Source: Amphibalanus amphitrite (taxonomy: Eukaryota > Arthropoda > Thecostraca > Balanomorpha > Balanidae). From it: 64,000 nucleotides of DNA. The stretch lies in assembly GCF_019059575.1 (NCBI RefSeq), contig NW_024882865.1, forward strand, positions 1-64,000, read 5' to 3'. A program made the position numbers and the translations under genes. The notes beneath the pieces are model-generated. The model did not search any database. It was not told the DNA's origin and saw only the letters and a program-made list of their open reading frames with translations. Positions 33,520 to 44,757 of this stretch are shown piece by piece. Numbering within the stretch: the stretch's first letter is position 1; the number at the start of each line of letters is the position of its first letter.

Positions 33520-34703
33520 TTAACCCGCGCCCCGTTGGGCTCTGCCGAGCAACGCGCCCGGTTGGGGGGGGGGCCATTTTGGCCCCCCCCCCTAAGATCT
33601 CGAGAACCACGCAACATAGCGACAAGCGGTAAACGGCGTTGGATAGCCCCAACGGGGAACTACCTTGTGACCCAATTTTATTGACCTAGGTCAAATCGAT
33701 GACGTCACAGGTCAGGTCAAAGGTCCACTTTTCACCGTTTACAGGCACTTCAAGAAATGCGTTGTAAAATCGAGTAAAATGCATTTCATTGAAAATCATC
33801 GATGGGGAAATGTTCTTCAAACACATATTTTGCTATTTGAGGTCACTGATACCAGGTCAGGTCACAGAGGTGGGGGTCACAATATGAAAGTGTCGTGTGA
33901 TACATGTTTTATGATCCATTTTACATGACAAATGCGATTATATGGGTCAGGCAGCCTTTGGGGCCAGCTTAGATCACGTTTTGGTGAAGGTCAGGTCAAG
34001 GTCAGGTCAAGGTCAGGTCAAGGTCAGGTCAAATTAGGTCAAATTTCAAAGTTAATATTTTTGCATAAAATGGGTATCGAATCGATGCAGCTCGTCACGG
34101 GGAGTTCAATGGTGGTCATTGTTTTGCCGTACGTGGTCTAGAATTGCTAAAAATTGAGTTCAAAAATTTGACGTCATCATTTTTGAACAGTTTTTTTTCG
34201 CTATAACTTGGCCAAAAAACGAGATATCGATCTGAAATTTGGTATGTATATAGAAGAGCGCTGGGACTATCACATATATTCCGGTTTTTCCGAAATTCGG
34301 AAAAATTTTGGATTTTTTCAAAGTTTTTCTAAAAAAATCAATTATTTGATTTTTTGGGTCAAAAACCAAAAATTTTGAAAATCCGAGATAGCAGTTTTGT
34401 AGCGCCGCTTTTTGTCTACTAGACCATATAAAGAACTTTGAAATTGCTTGATAACTGTAGATTTGGTGAGCGTTTCAAGATTGCATGTTTTTTGCTCATT
34501 TTTGCTCGAACATGACCTCAGTTTGACCTCAATAACTCCTGACCTAAGGTGACCTAAGACTTGAAATTTGGTGTGAAGGTGTCAAATTGATGCCCGGGAA
34601 GGTACTGAAAATTTGGCGGCGCTGCGCGCCGCCGTTTTCTTGCTATTCAGGAAAAACCACAGGGGGGGGCAAAATGCCCCCCCCCCAACGGGGCGAGAGT
34701 TAA
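33520..34703 (+). mobile_element. TTAA-flanked piggyBac-like MITE, E-related mosaic (family F)
   Basis: TTAA at 33520-33523 and 34700-34703. The long left end reads CCCGCGCCCCGTTGGG, then CGCCCGGTTGGGG about 35 bp in. From about 33650 to 34390 it matches the inverse of 12893-14076. The last roughly 150 bp instead carry a GCGGCGCTGCGCGCCGCC stem and a different hairpin, more like the element at 27994. A run of GGTCAGGTCAA units at 33985-34040 is the densest half-site array in the window. Confidence 0.85.
33985..34046 (+). promoter_or_regulatory. Array of AGGTCA / TCAAGGTCA nuclear-receptor half-sites
   Basis: Four tandem AAGGTCAGGTC-type units followed by AAATTAGGTCAAATT. AGGTCA is the half-site of many nuclear receptors, and TCAAGGTCA the extended monomer site of the FTZ-F1/SF-1 and ERR types. 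Seen directly as motif matches; binding is inferred. Confidence 0.4.
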
Positions 34704-35987
34704 CAACAGGGGTTCAGAGAACAGGGGTTCACAGGTGTTTAGTTTCTGTAACAACTCTTCGTATTTTTTTCAATTTGTATTTTTAAATTGTTATTGTAAT
34801 ATTTGTATTTAACACTGTAATAGCATTTGTAATTTTAAGATTTAATATTGTTTTTTAACTTGGCGTCTAACTGTTGGACGGAGACTTCCAAGCTAGACAC
34901 GTCTAAAATTATCAGTCGTCAGATAGACTCAGCCGCCGTCCAGCTAGACGCGTCTAAGACTTTGACGCGTCCAGCTAGACGCGAAGTGGAAGTCTCCACC
35001 CATGACAACGGAAGAAGAAGCATAGGCACCCTCAACTCAACTTTCACGCAGAGAATACAACACACTACACAGATGTCCATGCACAGACCTCTGTATGCCT
35101 CGGTAATTACATACATACGTCCATGGTCCTTTGAATCCCACTTGTCTTACCTGTGCCCCCTCCAGTAACTGTTCGGACCTCTTTGTGAAGCTGCCGACCC
35201 TCAGGGCTCCAGCCAGCACGCTGACCGCCCAGCGCCGCCCTGGAATTCTGTTGTTACTCAGCGTCATAGCGACGCGCCCGGGGTAAGTCGGTAAGTAGCC
35301 GCGTCGGCCTCCTTTCGAAGGTACCCCCGTCTGCCCCCCAAGACCCCCTGCCTCCCTAGGTAGTTCGATGGACAGTGCGAGGCTGGTACTGTCGGAGGGC
35401 GGGGGAGGGGGTTGTGTCGGTGGCAGGGTTGGTAGTTCGATAGGGTCTGGTGGCGATGGTCGAGCCATGCGTCTGCTGGTACCGATTGTCTGGTGATGAA
35501 TAGTGTGCCTCTGACGCCACTGCTGTTAGCGTGAGCTGCGCGGTGTTCACAAGGTGCTTGAGCGTGGGTGATACGGCAGCTGGTGCCGTGCCTTTTCCGG
35601 GGTGGCTGCTAATTATTAGCGGCAACACAATCCCCATAATTTTCTTTCAATGCTTTTGATTGAATGGAGACATCATCACCAAACTTTTAGCATTTTTTCC
35701 TCAGCAATTTGACTTAAGGTGACAAAATGATGCTTCAAAATCGTGAAAGATCGAAAGCCAAAAAGAAAGAGAAAGAGGGCTACCCGGTAAAAGGGGATTT
35801 TGCAACACGTTCTGTCGAGTCTACAATTTTAGGAACGAGACATTATCTTGTACCAAACGCCGCCGTAAAATGAGCAGTGCTTGGAAACTTTCTCTTATCA
35901 TTTTCGCCACTGTTCGGTAGATTGCCAGCGCGTGAGTAAAGTGGATCGAAAGCTAGTCTCCACTCGCTATAGTCTGTGAAGCCTCCA
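34704..35987. other. No gene established
   Basis: An open plus-strand segment at 35167-35281 lies between CCCCTCCAG and GTAAGT and could be an exon, but its translation (including LPTLRAPASTLTAQ) matches nothing I can name with confidence. A CT-rich, TAGACGCGTC-containing repeat lies at 34890-34985. The minus-strand Pro-rich frame at 35037-35468 is unsupported. Confidence 0.35.
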
Positions 35988-36177
35988 CGCTAAACCATGG
36001 GTGGAGAATTGTGCTGGACTGGGGGTGCTCGAGCTCTCCCAATTCCACGCCGGCCACGCCGGCTTGGCTTTGGAGCCGCGGCCGGGCGGCGCGGGTCAAG
36101 GTCACCGCTAGGCGGCGGCGGATTTGCTGCGCCCGAGCACCCCCAGCTGGTCACAATTCTCCACCTATGCGCTAAAC
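35988..36177. mobile_element. 174-bp MITE with 8-bp target duplication (element 35996-36169)
   Basis: The 8-bp duplication CGCTAAAC (35988-35995 and 36170-36177) brackets inverted termini CATGGGTGGAGAATTGTG and CATAGGTGGAGAATTGTG, with pairing continuing through GGGGGTGCTCG. The interior is GC-rich and non-coding. Eight-base duplications occur in hAT, P and Merlin elements; the CAT start does not decide between them. Confidence 0.9.
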
Positions 36178-39100
36178 TGAGATCTAAGAAGGTAAATATT
36201 AGTCTGAGAGAGCTCAGTCCCAACCACAGTTCTGGTACCCATGGTAAGCAAATGGCCCGGATGCTGGTGTGGTGTTGCACGGAACGTTTTATTCAGCAAA
36301 AGGCCCAATTCGTGACCAAAATGACATGAGATGGGGGTTGAGTTGTCAATTTGTTGAAGGTTCACTTACCCTGTTGAGAAGTAGGGTGATTGACGTTGTT
36401 TGAAACCACACCAAGCTGGTTAAAAGGGGCCTTTTGGCGTCCAGAAGTGACCCTACTTATTAAAGTGTCTCAACCATCAACCCAGCGGGCCCAAATGTCA
36501 GCCATAGCCATACAGGCGTATGTGTGCCCATTCTCCTCACCCAAAGTATATACCTACTTTATACGTTTTATTTTGGCATAACGAGGCTTGGTTTATAAGC
36601 CTGGCGCCGCTTGCTACCTTCTCAATCACCCATTTCACATAAAAGCATGCATACCATCTAACCTTGCGTGCGCCCGCGGGGTAAAGGTCGTGACCCGCTT
36701 GGGGCGGCGTTACTGAGCCCTCACTGCCACTGCGGGTCGATCGGGTGGCCGCTTGTTGCCCAGCGCACGGCATAACAAGCAGCGAACAAAGCGAGCGTTC
36801 GCTGTGGCCACTGCCCCTGTGCGATGATCTTTAGCGGCGCTGAGGAGGTCAGTCTCATGGAACAGGCCGCGGCCATGGACACGCTCCCAACAGAATCACG
36901 TCATTCTGTAGGGGGGGGGGGGGTGTCAACGCCGCTGGCCTGGAGCTTTTTGATGGAGTCAGTCTCGCGTGCGTGTGGTGGTTTTGTGGGTTGTTATGTG
37001 TGCTTGCTGCAGAGGTTAGTAAATTTAAATTAATTAAGTGGGTACATGCAGGCGACACGTTCAGAACACCATAAACGTCTTTGTTATTTGTGCTTGTCGT
37101 AGTAAGAGTTCGCGGCCCGTCCCAGCTCCCTGATGCATCGGATAAATTCAACATTGCCTTTGCTAACTGGAAACTCACCCTTCAAATGTGACTAAAACGT
37201 AGGCTTAGCCGCTGCAAATATCTAATATATGTATAGTTTTATATGCTCCTACTATTCGCGGAAAGTTTCAAAGCAATCGAGATCGGTAAAGCTATGGACG
37301 AGTACCTAATCCCATATGATATGCTTAGATGGCTTAGATTATGTCTTGACATACGACCGTCTTATGTAACTCGAAGTTATTATGTGAGCCTGGTCTCGCA
37401 TTTGCATATCATATTCCTGGACATATGTGCAACAAAATGTACGGAAGCAGCAGGACATTGTTCTCGTGTCATTTTAGACAATAGTGAAAACTCAAGACAC
37501 GTTGGAAAACCATCCCCGCCAAGAATCATATAACCATAACCGCGGTTCTTCATCAACGTCATTTCCGTTCCGTTCCGTTCCGTTTATTGATTATAATTTG
37601 GGATCACACATTGAACAATTCATAATTTATGGCACTGTCAAACGGGATTGGTCGGAAAGGATTCACATGTTAGTTTTGTTAGAATACGGACAGTTAGTGT
37701 TAAAGGTTATATTGGGGAGTTTGACAGTGCCTAACCAGACGGTAACACAAAGACGAGATCAAAAAGACGAGTCAGCGGCCGTTCCAGAGAGCGGCGACCC
37801 AGCACCGCCGCCGAGCGCAGCGGCCATCCGGCACCCGGCGCCAAGCACCAGCCGGGCCTTGGTCGATGGGGATGGTGCCCGGAGAGCGGCGACTCAGTAT
37901 CGCCGTCCAGCACACAGTCATCGGGCGTTCGACGCCGCCATCCCGCCGGTCCGAGGTCGGCAGTAGCGCCACAGAGGTGGCGCCTGCTCCACCAGTGGCG
38001 CTCGTCCCACCAGTGGCGCCACCCCATGGCAGCACGAAGATGTAGTCCGTTGTCAAGTCAGGAGAGGGGGCACCGCTGCCGGTCACCGCAGCGGTCGCAA
38101 GGTGCCGGTCGTCGCACATCCAACGGGCCGCGTCCCGAGAATGAAGCCATCGGGCTGCAACCGTGGGTAGCCGCCCTGTGCGCCACAAGGACGGCACCTC
38201 CTCAGGGAGCGGAAGCAACAGCCGCCATCCGTCGCAGGCCGCAGCAGCCCCCAGCAGCATGGCACCGCGGTGCCATGCTGAAGCCCGCGCCATCGAAGCC
38301 CGCGGGCTTCGACCGGACCCTGTCCAGCCGTGTAGCTCAGCTGTAGGGGCAGATGGTCGGAGAGGAACGTTAGGCCGGGGTCAATCACATTATCGTTCAG
38401 GGGTCGGGAACGTAGGCAGGTACAAACTGGTACGATGCTGGGGTATTTAAAGAATTGGAAAGAAAACTTGAGTAGCGTAGTGTTGAATGGCCATTGTAAA
38501 TCTGTATATGAATTCATGTATGAATAAATATGAATAAATATTCATTCCCACCTATAAGTTCAATATTTGCTCACCAGCTTATATCATCAAATGATGTTGC
38601 CTTTTACAGATTCCTTTAAGGCTAATTACCAACCCGTGTCACTATGGCTGATCAAAAACAGGCGTTCAATACGCACATTCCAAGAATGTTTTGACCTGCT
38701 GTTTGTCCAACGGTAGCGACGGGAAGGCAGGCACCGCCTGTCTGCTCCTCGATCCACACAATGTTTTTACTGCTAGTTATTATCCAGCGCCTATAAACGG
38801 CTGTCTGAATTCGGTCTGGGGGTAAAGTGGGTCCGATCCGTTCTGCAGAAATGATGATTTTCTACTGACATCACACAAATGTTTCGTTGCACGAGCAATT
38901 AGTTTAACCTTTTGATGAATAAGACCTTCTCTATCGGTTCAGAACATTTCCCAGAACCGAAATTAACACGTTTCTGCCGTGCGATGCCATTACTGCCTAT
39001 TTTAGCCATTCCGTAACTGGAGGAAACGTCCATTTCCTCGATAGTCGATATAATGCCGTCGGTCGGTGTGGCTATCGGTGTGGTCGGTCGGTGTGCACTA

Positions 39101-40871
39101 TGCAGTTGCACATTCATTGCACATTGCACAACTGTGATTAGTGATCGGAGCGTCCTCTGTAGAAGGTATCTGCCACCTAGCGGCCAACGTCGCAAATGTC
39201 AGGGCCCAGGTGCGAAACGACAAAGATAAAGGCTGATGATGTTGGTATCGAGGAGGGACGAAGGGGATATCAAGAGAGACTACTTGAATACCTATAAGAA
39301 GCAGAAGTATGCCTTAGGTATTCAAATTGTGATTGGGGTCGATTTTGTGACCTCTAGATATTAACTATTAAGTCACCTAGAAATAGCCAAACTGCATCGT
39401 CTTCTGACGGAACCGTAAGAAGCACTCCTAAATAGATTTGGAAAATAGCTACAGTGCATATTTAATGAATGGGTCTTTTGAAAATAAATTTGAATGTCGT
39501 ATCCACAATCTCATGTTTTGACAACTTCTACAGGGACATATTCAAACGATTTAAAAAAGAGACTTCTTATGTTCAGCTCAACAGTATTTATTAATTAATC
39601 GACTGAAATGCAACGTGATCATCTCTGGTCAGGTCATGGGCTGACCTAAGGTCAACTTTCAAAGTGGACCAATTAAGATCAGATTTTAATAAAGTACATT
39701 TAATGTGTCCGGCGAGAGAAACGCAGCATAAGTAAAAAAGCGTTGTTGTCGAAGCAAGCGTTGGGTGAATTAAAGTTTAAATTTACCCGAAACAAATTAA
39801 TTTATTTTCTGTCATCTCGATTTCACAGCATTCAACATGGTTCAAATATAAGTAGATATCAGCCGATAAGCGAAAAAAGCAGATAACATTCGAATGTTTT
39901 CATTGATTTATAGCTTTGTAGCAGTTTACTGATTAGGAACAAACTTGTCGAAAAACGTTGAGATCGTCGAGCTTCGACCTTTGATGACATCTGAACTTTG
40001 ATGGCATTACCGAAAAACACCGAAACATTCACTTGTGACTTTTTCATTTTTGACTACCCATCCTACCTCCCCTACCCTTGTCTCTTCATGGCCCATGAGC
40101 CGTGTAGAAAAGGGAGAAGACGCAGCATATGTGTCGTGATCGGACCATCGTTCTAGAATGGAGATTTGACCGATGATCACATTGTTCAATCCGAATCCCG
40201 CCGAGTTGCGTCATTATCGAGCGAAGTCTGTGCAGTATGCAATCTACATTCTACAACGGTTAGAAAGCAGGTAGTCATCACTTGCTCCTAAGATGGTAGG
40301 TTTCTAAGCACCTAACTAATTGCTGAGAAAAGGCCAGCTGCAGGGTACATAATGTGTATTCGTCACTGCCACACTTAGCATACACGTAGTGACGATTGGT
40401 AAGGTAATCGTCGAACTTGCGATCATTTGCATTATGGTGCATGTAGAATTAGATGATACGTCAGCCATCGCAGAGAAAAGCATCACACAAACCTTCGAGA
40501 AAACTACTCATCTACGAAATCCTACCTGAGATATGGCAAGTGGAGCATTGTCCTAATTAGCTATGCAAGTGAGATCGCTAGTATAATACTGATTATAGTA
40601 TATTCAACAAAAATAATGACGCCATGAATATTACGAATGAAATGAATGAAACAACGTTATGAACCATACGAAAACACAAGCGACATCTGTTTCTGTACAG
40701 CTAGTACAAATAGAGCTGCAATGCCTCAGACTTTCAGAAATACGGCTTGTTAAGAGTGCACTTTGTGTGACGAAGACTTCAAATATCCTCTCTTCTAATA
40801 CCCGTCGTTCGTTGATTTCATTCCGTTTCCCGTCATCATGATGCCGACGCTTTTGACGTCATTTCCTCCAG
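36178..40871. other. No gene recognised
   Basis: GC-rich islands at 36660-36960 and 37760-38340 contain overlapping open frames (up to 173 codons) on both strands without recognisable domains. Bases 37631-37643 (GGCACTGTCAAAC) are exactly inverted at 37719-37731, a possible tiny MITE. CGTTC units occur at 37565-37583. From 38500 to 40860 the DNA is AT-rich; the part next to 40871 should include the alpha-tubulin 3' UTR. Confidence 0.4.
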
Positions 40872-43673
40872 CTAATATTCATCGTCTCCCTCCTCATACT
40901 CATCACCCCCAGCCTCCACCTCTTCGTAATCCTTCTCCAGCGCGGCCAGGTCCTCACGGGCCTCAGCGAACTCGCCCTCCTCCATGCCCTCGCCGACGTA
41001 CCAGTGCACGAAGGCGCGCTTGGCGAACATCAAGTCGAACTTGTGGTTGAGCCGAGCCCAAGCGGCGCGAATGGCAGTCGTGTTGGCCAGCATGCAGATG
41101 GCGCGCTGCACCTTGGCCAGGTCTCCGCCGGGCACCACGGTCGGCGGCTGATAGTTGACGCCCACCTGGAGAAAAGTTTGGTCAAGTCAGCACACCGCTG
41201 ATATGATGCTATGCTAATATATATGCTGGCACTGGACAGCGTTTCAGGTAAGGAATGATTGAAGGTGAACGATGGCAAGCCCTTTACGTACAGAGCCTTT
41301 ACGATGCTTAATTAGCAGAAAAAGGTGGATGGCAACGAGAAAATAAGAACGGTCAGCAGCAAACGTCAAAGCACTTACCTTGAATCCCGTCGGGCACCAT
41401 TCCACGAACTCGATGCTCCTCTTTGCCTTCATGGCTGCGATGGCGGCGTTGACGTCCTTGGGGACAACGTCACCGCGGTAGAGCAGGCAGCAGGCCATGT
41501 ACTTGCCCTCGCGCGGATCACACTTGACCATCTGGTTGGACGGCTCGAAACAGGCCTGAGTGATCTCCGAGACGGAAAGGCTCTCGTGCTGCGCCTTTTC
41601 GGCCGAGATGACCGGAGCGTAGGTGACCAGCGGGAAGTGGATGCGAGGGTACGGCACCAGGTTGGTCTGGAACTCGGTCAGGTCAACATTCAACGCTCCC
41701 TCGAAGCGCAGCGAGGCCGTGATGGAGGAGACGATCTGGCCTATCAGACGGTTCAGGTTGGTGTAGGTCGGACGCTCGATGTCCAGGTTCTTCTGGCAGA
41801 GCTGGTAGATGGCCTGGTTGTCGACCATGAACTCGACGTCAGTATGCTCCAGAGTGGTGTGGGTAAACAGGTCTGCGTTGTAAGGCTCCACGACGGCAGT
41901 GGCAACCTGAAAAAGACAGACGTTTCAGGTATCGTTGAAGCTTGGTAAGGGCCAGTGATGGCGAAAGAATCGATCGATGATAGGACGATAGCATATTTAA
42001 TTCAGCACGTCCTTTGGCAGAATTACCTGTCATGTTCCTTCGAAAAAGTCGGCCAAATAGTTACCTCCGGTGCAGGGTAGATGGAGAAGCTCAGTTTTGA
42101 CTTCTTGCCGTAGTCGATGGAAAGTCTCTCCATCAGCAGCGAGGTGAAGCCGGAGCCGGTGCCGCCGCCGAACGAGTGGAAGATCAGGAATCCCTGCAGA
42201 CCGGTACACTGGTCGGCCAGCTTTCTGATGCGGTCCAGTGACTGATCAATAACCTCCTTACCTGTGTGGAAATCAGGCCAAGTTAGGCATTACAAAATTG
42301 TCAATTTAAATGAGATTCGTCAAGGCGTAAACATAACCAGAGTGAGACAATGTGTTCGGATAGATGAGCGACTTTGTTTCTATCCCTATATACGGCCTTA
42401 GTTTCTATAAAACAAAAATCCAGCTCCTCTGCATGTTCGACTAGATATAACGGCTTGCAAGAGTTGTATGTAGGTATGTACCCACCAATAGTGTAATGCC
42501 CCCTCGCGTAGTTGTTGGCAGCATCCTCTTTGCCCGAGAGCAGTTGAGATGGATGGAAAAGCTGCCGGTAAGTTCCCGTGCGGACTTCGTCTGAAAAGAA
42601 GATAACAATTTTGATTGAGGATACACTCGAAGGAACCCATTATAGCTGCAGACGGCTATATCGGTTAAACCAATATCACTCTAGCATCTCGGCATTTATG
42701 AAACGCAACGAAACGATTGTAGCTCGGGAAACATTTCGAAAAAAAGAAATATTGTGATTGGTGTATGTACATACCTACTCGTAAAGCCAACATGCTATCG
42801 GATGGTAATCCCTGACGCTCCACAGAAAGCTGAACTTGCTGTGAGTAACTATTACTGACTCATACAGACGGATTTAATTCGATAGGTATACTCATAAACT
42901 ACGCAAACAGCTGCCTGTAACTCACACGGCTCATCAGCATATGATTCAGACGGTATCCTCACCAACAACAGTGGGTTCCAGATCGACAAAGATAGCTCGC
43001 GGCACGTGCTTCCCGGAGCCGGTCTCGGAGAAGAACGTGTTGAAGCTGTCGTCATTGGCAGCGTTGGTGTCGGATGGCATCTGTCCGTCGGGCTGGACGC
43101 CGTGCTCGAGGCAGTAGAGCTCCCAGCAGGCGTTGCCCATCTGGACGCCGGCCTGGCCCACGTGCACACTGATCACCTCCCTCTGGAAAGAGACGTTTGA
43201 AGTGATCGATCAGATGGTCCGTTGAATAAGGGTGAATCTACTGGAATGAAGTCTCATAAGAAGAAATCGGTGATTTGCTTTTTGGCCTATTGACCTATTT
43301 ATTGTATCAACATACTGATTGCAGCTGGCTGCAGCTGCATCATACGATAGAGAAATGAGGATAGACGGAACATTTTCAAGCCTTTGCAACGTATTCATCG
43401 TTCAGAAAGGATAATGCGAGGAGAGCAAAAGAACACCAAACGTAAGCCTCATCAGGCATCGGTATTCGGTTGTGTCTTGTTATGGTAATATTTTGGAACA
43501 GCAAGCAATAATTAAATAATCCGCACTTTTTAGATAGGTGGATGAGCATTAATTATCACAGTAAAAAAAGCTATTGTAATGCCTAATTACATCATGCATG
43601 TAATTTACATCAATGCTTAGTTAAAAGTAATTTAAAGCAGCACCTTATGCATACGTATTACGCAACTTACCAT
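40872..43673 (-). CDS. Alpha-tubulin, divergent isotype without Lys40 (6 exons, complete)
   Basis: Minus-strand exons 43673-43671 (ATG only), 43182-42963, 42590-42486, 42261-42065, 41906-41379 and 41165-40872 all have GT/AG junctions and sum to 1,347 bp, 448 residues. An intron directly after the ATG is common in animal alpha-tubulins. The protein begins [20 protein letters not shown], has the GTP-binding GGGTGSG loop and the catalytic Glu in [10 protein letters not shown], and ends in an acidic tail with C-terminal Tyr (EEGDDEY), the substrate of detyrosination. It pairs with beta-tubulin in microtubules. Oddities: at the Lys40 acetylation loop it reads [12 protein letters not shown], one residue short and with Thr in place of Lys. 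The [20 protein letters not shown] segment also departs from the near-invariant family sequence. This suggests a tissue-restricted isotype rather than the main ubiquitous one. Confidence 0.97.
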
Positions 43674-44337
43674 GTTTTCAAGCAGGGCGAAAGTACGATC
43701 AAAGCTAAATCACGGCCGTGCCGTCACTCTTGATGAAGCGGTCCGCCCAAACACATGGACTTGTATGAACCTCCTACGGGCGTGTCTTGAGTCGGGGGGA
43801 TTCGGTCCCACCTCCGACATGTATCGCACACGCCTTCCCACCCATCAACCTCGATCGGGCGGTCCGGGTATCGATTTCAGAGAGTGTACATCCGCCCCGG
43901 GCCTGTGTTTTGGAATGTCGTTGCCAGGTTACCCGATTGCTATCGGCTGCCACTGGGGTTCCTGGCACCCCAAATTGCTCGCCGACGGGGCAGGTCGTCG
44001 GCAGCTCCATGCATGATTCATGGTGGTCGCCTGTGCTCGGAGGGTGTCAGACACCACGGGGTCACTCATGAGTCAAGTGCCAGACGCTTAACAGACCCTG
44101 AAACAACAAAAGGAATGCTAATAATCGTGATATTAAATGTGTCTGAAATATGGCAGCTGTGACATGACATGCATTCTCAAAAAAGCAACAAATGAGTACC
44201 TAAAACAGCATGGTATTTAGGCTTGTGCGTCATCTGATAGTGCTTTGTTGAAGCCTTTATTTTTAGTAATTTTAGTAGGTATGTACTTGATCCGATTACG
44301 ACGGGACTTTATTAGTCCACGGACGTTAGCCTTCCAA
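43674..44337. other. 5' flank of alpha-tubulin; no other gene recognised
   Basis: The tubulin 5' UTR and promoter should lie just above 43673 on the minus strand. No clear TATA box was identified. Overlapping frames at 43672-44162 on both strands have no recognisable domain. Confidence 0.4.
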
Positions 44338-44605
44338 GCGGTGGGGGGGGGGGCATTTTTTGCAATCCCCCTTTAGTTTTTTCGATGTATCTCCAGAACC
44401 GCTGCGCCGGTCGTCACCAAACTCTCAGTACCCTCCCGGCAAAAGCTTTTACACGTTGTGACCAAAAATTTTTCCAAAGGCTATGATAGGTTGGCCGCTG
44501 TGACGTCGGAGTGACGTCATTTCTGCCATTTTCGACCCAAAAAAGGGTTTCGCGGGAAGAGCTGTTAGGCCTACAGCTTTACAGATACAGACAAATGTTG
44601 GGAAC
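44338..44605 (+). mobile_element. Truncated family E element
   Basis: A G-run and CCCCC hairpin at 44342-44371 is followed by sequence close to 12940-13150 (CAAACTCTCAGTACCCTCC, CCAAAAATTTTTCCAAAGGC, GGTTGGCC and TGACGTCA at 44512). It stops near 44605, where a GATCGT repeat begins. The TTAA terminus itself is decayed. Confidence 0.7.
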
Positions 44606-44660
44606 GTGATAAGGTTGAATCGATTCAATGCTTGGATGCACCGCCTACATCACACAAAGA

Positions 44661-44757
44661 CGATCGTTGATCGATCGTAGCTTCGTAGATCGTAAATCGT
44701 TCATCGTAGATCGTAGATCGATCGTTCATCGATTGATAGATCGTATAAATGATAGAT
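44661..44757 (+). repeat. GATCGT/GATCGTA short tandem repeat
   Basis: Irregular tandem array of GATCGT, TAGATCGTA and similar units. It sits between two truncated TTAA elements. Confidence 0.75.

Noticed and set aside
35167..35281. Possible plus-strand exon between CCCCTCCAG and GTAAGT
   Set aside because: Only weak impressions of similarity; no neighbouring exon in phase could be found.
38326..38400. tRNA-like TAGCTCAG A-box
   Set aside because: No matching B-box or cloverleaf can be drawn.
41325..41948. 207-codon plus-strand frame
   Set aside because: It is antisense to the main alpha-tubulin coding exon.
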